A stretch of 64,000 bases of DNA from Hyphomicrobiales bacterium (GTDB lineage: Bacteria > Pseudomonadota > Alphaproteobacteria > Rhizobiales > Rhizobiaceae), in assembly GCA_900472395.1 (NCBI GenBank), contig UCHV01000005.1, positions 251,349 to 315,348 of the forward strand, written 5' to 3'. This document shows positions 61,007-64,000 of this stretch, piece by piece. Positions within the stretch are counted from its first letter, which is position 1; every line of letters begins with the position of its first letter. The position numbers were made by a program, and so were the translations under genes. The notes beneath the pieces were generated by a model. That model had not been told where the DNA came from and searched no databases. It was given only the letters and a program-made list of their open reading frames with translations.

Positions 61007-61684
61007 ATGATCCCCTGGATAGTGCTCGATACGGCAAAAGTGCCCGGTGGACGTGACGAATTGCGCCTGAAACAGCGCGGCTCGGAATTCTCCATCATGC
61101 TTGGCACCAACGAACTGATGAACAGCCGCCTCAGCGGCTCGGAAGAAGCACTGGCCAAACTTTCCTGGGAAAAGATCAAGGGACGCAAACAGCCGAAAAT
61201 GCTGATCGGTGGACTCGGCATGGGTTTCACCTTGCGTGCGGCACTGAAGGTGCTTCCCGCCGATGCGCAGATCACCGTCGCAGAACTGGTGCCCGCCGTG
61301 GTCGCATGGGCACGCGGCCCGATGGCCGAGGTCTACGGCGACTGCCTGTCCGACCCACGCGTGACGATCAGGGAAGACGATGTCGCTGACCTGATCAATG
61401 CGCGGCCGCAGGCATGGGATGCCATTCTTCTCGACGTCGACAACGGCCCGGAAGCATTGACACGCGATGAAAACGACCAGATCTATGCCTCGCGCGGGCT
61501 TCGCGCCGCAAAAACCGCATTGACACCAGGGGGCGTTCTCGCCGTCTGGTCATCGGCACCCGACCCCAAGTTCACACGTCGCCTGCAGGCATCAGGCTTT
61601 ACGGTGGAAGAAGCACGCGCACATGCCAATGGCCGCGGCAAGGGTGGCGGCGCGCGCCACATGATCTGGCTTGCCACCGCCTGA
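61007..61684 (+). CDS. Spermidine-synthase-like SAM-dependent methyltransferase fold protein
   Basis: 225 residues from ATG 61007, which has GGAG six bases upstream; an ATG at 60995 is in frame. The Rossmann core shows LIGGLGMGFTLRAALKVLPA, then ITVAELVPAVVAWARGPMAE and AWDAILLDVDNGPEALT. The layout is that of spermidine synthase-like proteins, but the polyamine-binding residues are not clear. Substrate is therefore unknown. It is convergent with the serine hydrolase, with only two bases between stop codons. Confidence 0.82.
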   Translation: MIPWIVLDTAKVPGGRDELRLKQRGSEFSIMLGTNELMNSRLSGSEEALAKLSWEKIKGRKQPKMLIGGLGMGFTLRAALKVLPADAQITVAELVPAVVAWARGPMAEVYGDCLSDPRVTIREDDVADLINARPQAWDAILLDVDNGPEALTRDENDQIYASRGLRAAKTALTPGGVLAVWSSAPDPKFTRRLQASGFTVEEARAHANGRGKGGGARHMIWLATA

Positions 61685-61686
61685 AA

Positions 61687-62700
61687 TCAGGCAGATCTGA
61701 CAGCGCCGATGATATTGCCGAGCAGCGCATGCAGATCGTCGCGATAACCGCTGCGGGCCGATGGTCCGTTGTCGCTCGAGGTCATCACCACCGTCATCTG
61801 CAATGACGGCACGATATAGACCATCTGCCCGCCATAACCCCAGCCGAACCAGACGTTCTCGCCGCCGATCGTGCGGTTGAACCAGCCGTAACCATATCCA
61901 TCACCGGAAAAACGCGAATGGGTGCGCACCTGCCACGACGTGGCGATCCAGTCGGCCGGGATGACCTGCCGTCCCTCGCCCGTCCTGCCGCCATTGCGAT
62001 AAAGCTCACCGAAGGCCATCAGCGATCGCGCGGTCATCGCCATCTGGTTGCCACCGAGATAGATGCCTTGGCGGTCCCGCTCCCAGGAACCGATGCGAAA
62101 ACCCTCGACCGGCCCGAACCATTCCCGCGCCAGTTCCAATGTCGATTTGCGACCGACCCGTGTCAGGATGGCGGAGAGCAGATGCGTCGAGGCCGTGGAG
62201 TAGAGCATGTCGCCACCCGGCTCACCATCGAAGGGCTCGGATAGCGCAAACCGCACCCAGTTGCTGCTCGATACCCAACGCCCGTAATTCGGCCCGGACA
62301 TGCGCGACAAGCCCGCCTGCATGGACAGAAGATTGCCGATGGTGATCTCGGCCAGCCGCGGATCGGGATTGGACGGCAGCGCCGATTTGAGGATCGGCGC
62401 GATTTTCTGGTCCGGCCCATCCAGCAGCTTTTTGCCGATCGCGATGCCGACCATGGCCGAAACGATCGATTTCGAAGCGGATTTGATATTCGTCGAGCCG
62501 TTGAGCGAATGACCATGGAAGGTACGCTGCGCAAGTGGCTTGCCTTCGCGATTGATCAGCACGGCCTTTAGCGGAGACAGGCGCGCCGCATCGTCGAGGA
62601 CCGAGTGAAGCCCGGTATTGGTTGGCGCGCCCTGAGCAAACGCGTGGGCAGCGGGAATGAGAAACGGTAGCGAGACCAGAGCGGAGCGGCGCGTGAACAT
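61687..62700 (-). CDS. Serine hydrolase (beta-lactamase class C family)
   Basis: 337 residues. An N-terminal signal peptide (RRSALVSLPFLIPAAHAFAQ) predicts a periplasmic protein. The active-site SxxK motif is in SASKSIVSAM (Ser74, Lys77), and the YST segment in DMLYSTASTHLL is the YxN-like element. C-terminal WFGWGYGGQMVYIVPSLQMT carries the last conserved element, like other esterase/D-aminopeptidase-like members. Activity on beta-lactams is not implied. The start codon has no strong Shine-Dalgarno sequence, and the upstream palindrome array may be an operator. Confidence 0.87.
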   Translation of the reverse strand: MFTRRSALVSLPFLIPAAHAFAQGAPTNTGLHSVLDDAARLSPLKAVLINREGKPLAQRTFHGHSLNGSTNIKSASKSIVSAMVGIAIGKKLLDGPDQKIAPILKSALPSNPDPRLAEITIGNLLSMQAGLSRMSGPNYGRWVSSSNWVRFALSEPFDGEPGGDMLYSTASTHLLSAILTRVGRKSTLELAREWFGPVEGFRIGSWERDRQGIYLGGNQMAMTARSLMAFGELYRNGGRTGEGRQVIPADWIATSWQVRTHSRFSGDGYGYGWFNRTIGGENVWFGWGYGGQMVYIVPSLQMTVVMTSSDNGPSARSGYRDDLHALLGNIIGAVRSA

Positions 62701-62728
62701 TGTGGCAAGCTAGGGCGCCAAATGGCCA

Positions 62729-62767
62729 TCACCATGGTGAAACGCCGCGTTTCACACCAAGGTGAAA
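62729..62767. promoter_or_regulatory. Palindrome array (GTGAAA half-sites) upstream of the serine hydrolase
   Basis: GTGAAACGC-C-GCGTTTCAC is a perfect 19-base palindrome at 62737-62755. TCACCATGGTGA (62729-62740) overlaps it, and a third half-site GGTGAAA lies at 62761-62767. The array begins 29 bases before the serine hydrolase ATG and looks like an operator for a dimeric or oligomeric repressor of unknown identity. Confidence 0.5.
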
Positions 62768-62790
62768 GACTGTGACGGCTCCGCGCAATG

Positions 62791-62876
62791 AAAACCCCGC
62801 CCCGACATCATGTCCGGGCGGGGCTTCAGGGCATCATGCCCAAGCGTCCAGTGGAGGACGAGCTTATATTTGCATT
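62791..62876 (-). ncRNA. Candidate small RNA with CCUCC loop and strong terminator
   Basis: On the minus strand a promoter TTGACA (62911-62906) with CATATT 17 bases further (62888-62883) predicts a start near 62876. The transcript would fold into CGTCC-TCCACT-GGACG, then GGGCA-TGA-TGCCC, then a strong terminator CCCCGCCC / GGGCGGGG (62823-62795) followed by TTTT. Total length about 86 bases. It lies between ompW and the serine hydrolase and has no ORF of note. Read by eye; not a known family that I can name. Confidence 0.45.
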
Positions 62877-62944
62877 CTCGAAAATATGATTACAAGTCGA
62901 ATAAATGTCAAATGGCCATGCGCCTGATTTTCGATGGCGCTCAA

Positions 62945-62978
62945 AAGAAAAAACGCGGGCCCCTCTCGGCACCCGCGT
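62945..62978 (-). terminator. Rho-independent terminator of ompW
   Basis: On the minus strand ACGCGGG and CCCGCGT form a stem with a twelve-base loop, followed by TTTTTTCTTTT. It is about 75 bases past the ompW stop codon; a GGCCGGCGC / GCGCCGGCC hairpin at 63000-63027 lies between. Confidence 0.75.
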
Positions 62979-63051
62979 CGTCATCGTCATAAAAGGAGTG
63001 GCCGGCGCCGCCTCCGTTGCGCCGGCCGGCCCCCTGCCGGTTTGTCTCGCG

Positions 63052-63747
63052 TCAGAACCGGTAGGTGACACCTGCGCCGATCAGCCACGGATCAACCTTG
63101 GCCTTGCCGGAAAGCGGGCCATTCGTCAGCGCATTGTTATCGACCTTCCAGTCGGTTTCGAGGAAGATCTTCTTGACGTCGAAGTTGATGCCCCAATGTT
63201 CGTCGAGCATGTAGTCGAAACCGACCTGCAGCGCGGCGCCGAAGTCGTTCTTGACGTCGAGACCGGTAAAGCCTGGCTTGTCGGACTGGTTGTAGAACAT
63301 CGAATAGTTGATGCCGGCACCGACATAGGGCTTGAATGCGCCCAGATCGGTGAAGTGATATTGCAGCATCAGGGTCGGCGGCAGCAGCCATGCCTTGCCG
63401 ACATCGAGATCGCCCAGACCATCGGTCTTGATCTTGGCATAGGTCGTGCCGAGGATCAGTTCGGCGGCGAGATTGTCGGTAAAGTAATAGGTGATGTCCA
63501 GTTCGGGAATGACCGAATCGGAATAGTTCAGGCCAACGCCTGGAGCCTGGTCGATTGAACCGCTGTCATTGGTGATGACACCGAGCGCGCGAACGCGGAT
63601 CTGCCACGGGCTCTTTGTCGAAAGCGTTTCATAAGCGGTCGGTGCCTCCTGCGGTGCGGCCATATCGGCAGCGGTTGCGCCCATTGCAAAAAGCGCAACG
63701 CTTGCGCCGGCCAGATAGGCAAGACCCCGTGCCCCAATCATCTTCAT
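63052..63747 (-). CDS. ompW: OmpW family outer-membrane protein
   Basis: 231 residues from ATG 63747, which follows AAGGAGAGGGAC. The signal peptide ends at about ATAAD. The mature part is an eight-strand beta-barrel: SPWQIRVRALGVITNDSG, then PELDITYYFTDNLAAELILG, MLQYHFTDLGAFKPYVGAG, and the last strand PWLIGAGVTYRF with the C-terminal Phe. OmpW proteins form small hydrophobic channels. A perfect FNR/FixK-type box (63805-63818) lies 58 bases upstream, matching the oxygen control seen in enterics. Confidence 0.95.
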   Translation of the reverse strand: MKMIGARGLAYLAGASVALFAMGATAADMAAPQEAPTAYETLSTKSPWQIRVRALGVITNDSGSIDQAPGVGLNYSDSVIPELDITYYFTDNLAAELILGTTYAKIKTDGLGDLDVGKAWLLPPTLMLQYHFTDLGAFKPYVGAGINYSMFYNQSDKPGFTGLDVKNDFGAALQVGFDYMLDEHWGINFDVKKIFLETDWKVDNNALTNGPLSGKAKVDPWLIGAGVTYRF

Positions 63748-63778
63748 GTCCCTCTCCTTGTTCAAATGGATGCCCAAG

Positions 63779-63818
63779 GATTAAGCGCATGCGACGGATG
63801 GCCTTTGATCCGTATCAA
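63779..63818 (-). promoter_or_regulatory. FNR/FixK box and promoter of ompW
   Basis: TTGATCCGTATCAA (63805-63818) is a perfect TTGAT-N4-ATCAA site. On the minus strand the -10-like TTAATC lies at 63784-63779, so transcription would begin near 63772 and the box centre would be about 40 bases upstream, the class II activator position. Induction at low oxygen is expected. Confidence 0.6.
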
Positions 63819-63911
63819 AGGAACCACCACCATGCTGCCGACTGCGGCACAAAAGCCACAAATGAGCGGCGGCTGAAAAACAACCGGATGACAGCGAGGA
63901 ACACAAATGGA

Positions 63912-63950
63912 AACGCCCCGCCTCCCCTTTGCAGGAAGACGGGGCGGGGC
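63912..63950 (-). terminator. Possible terminator of a gene entering from the right edge
   Basis: GCCCCGCC and GGCGGGGC pair around a 20-base loop, with GTTTCC on the minus strand after it. A minus-strand frame reading from the window edge stops at 63974-63976, so this may be the end of a gene outside the window. Too little is visible to say more. Confidence 0.35.
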
Positions 63951-64000
63951 AAGATCGGAGATGCGCGAGGCCGTTAAGCGTGTACCGCCACACACCTTGT

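Noticed and set aside
63974-64000. Minus-strand partial frame at the right edge ending in TAA at 63974
   Set aside because: Only eight codons are visible, too little to support a gene call.

Overview
The window is a GC-rich, densely coded stretch of an alphaproteobacterial genome. Gene content points to the Rhizobiaceae (Agrobacterium/Rhizobium group): a glgP-glgB-glgC-glgA-pgm-glgX operon, a four-subunit sarcosine oxidase operon, hisN next to a suhB/mmgR-type small RNA and cpdR, a ROSE-type 5' leader on an Hsp20 gene, and RIME-like palindromic repeats. No replication origin, prophage, insertion sequence or CRISPR array is visible. It reads as stable chromosome (or chromid) with a few small accessory insertions.

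Layout. 1-2.9 kb: cell-envelope genes (lytic transglycosylase cut by the left edge, a degenerate SGNH protein) and a conserved hypothetical. 3.0-10.0 kb: the glutamate synthase operon gltB-gltD on the minus strand with a vapBC toxin-antitoxin pair inserted between the two subunits. 10.5-14.3 kb: threonine aldolase, a RIME-like repeat, a LysR regulator divergent from a bile-acid-type symporter, and hsp20 with an RpoH-like promoter and an RNA thermometer. 14.4-17.2 kb: a two-component system with two small PepSY proteins, one in the operon and one divergent. 17.3-21.0 kb: alpha/beta hydrolase, hisN, suhB sRNA, N-formylglutamate amidohydrolase family gene, cpdR, tRNA-Val. 21.1-25.1 kb: LysR, DoxX, glutathionyl-hydroquinone reductase, and an orphan TadG-like VWA protein.

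25.3-36.6 kb is the complete glycogen operon: synthesis (GlgC makes ADP-glucose, GlgA polymerises, GlgB branches), degradation (GlgP, GlgX), and Pgm linking both to glucose-6-phosphate. Most junctions overlap or are short, but a RIME-like repeat separates pgm from glgX and supplies the glgX start context. 36.7-40.1 kb: MaoC dehydratase, cyclopropane fatty acid synthase, a DUF2332 protein and two coupled tiny membrane proteins. 40.1-45.7 kb: soxB, a DUF2511-like exported protein, soxD, soxA and soxG in one operon. 45.8-48.7 kb: MDR oxidoreductase, rpsU, TPR lipoprotein, and cytochrome oxidase subunit IV. 48.9-52.4 kb: a TRAP transporter whose permease and binding-protein genes converge.

52.8-64.0 kb: a gamma-Glu-GABA-hydrolase-type amidotransferase; a LacI - 2-hydroxyacid dehydrogenase - degenerate CoxB-like protein operon; MarR divergent from a creatininase-family gene; a second toxin-antitoxin pair (Phd/VapC); a COG0523 zinc-type GTPase with a Zur-like box followed by a WD40 gene; a spermidine-synthase-like protein; a serine hydrolase under a dense palindromic operator; a candidate small RNA; and ompW under a perfect FNR/FixK box.

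The most interesting unexplained items are the CoxB-like protein lacking copper ligands, the DUF2511-like gene inside the sox operon, the vapBC insertion in glt, the 21-bp-spaced direct repeats between the PepSY genes, the candidate sRNA near 62.8 kb, and the coupled small membrane protein pair. All function calls come from reading the sequence; no database search was possible.
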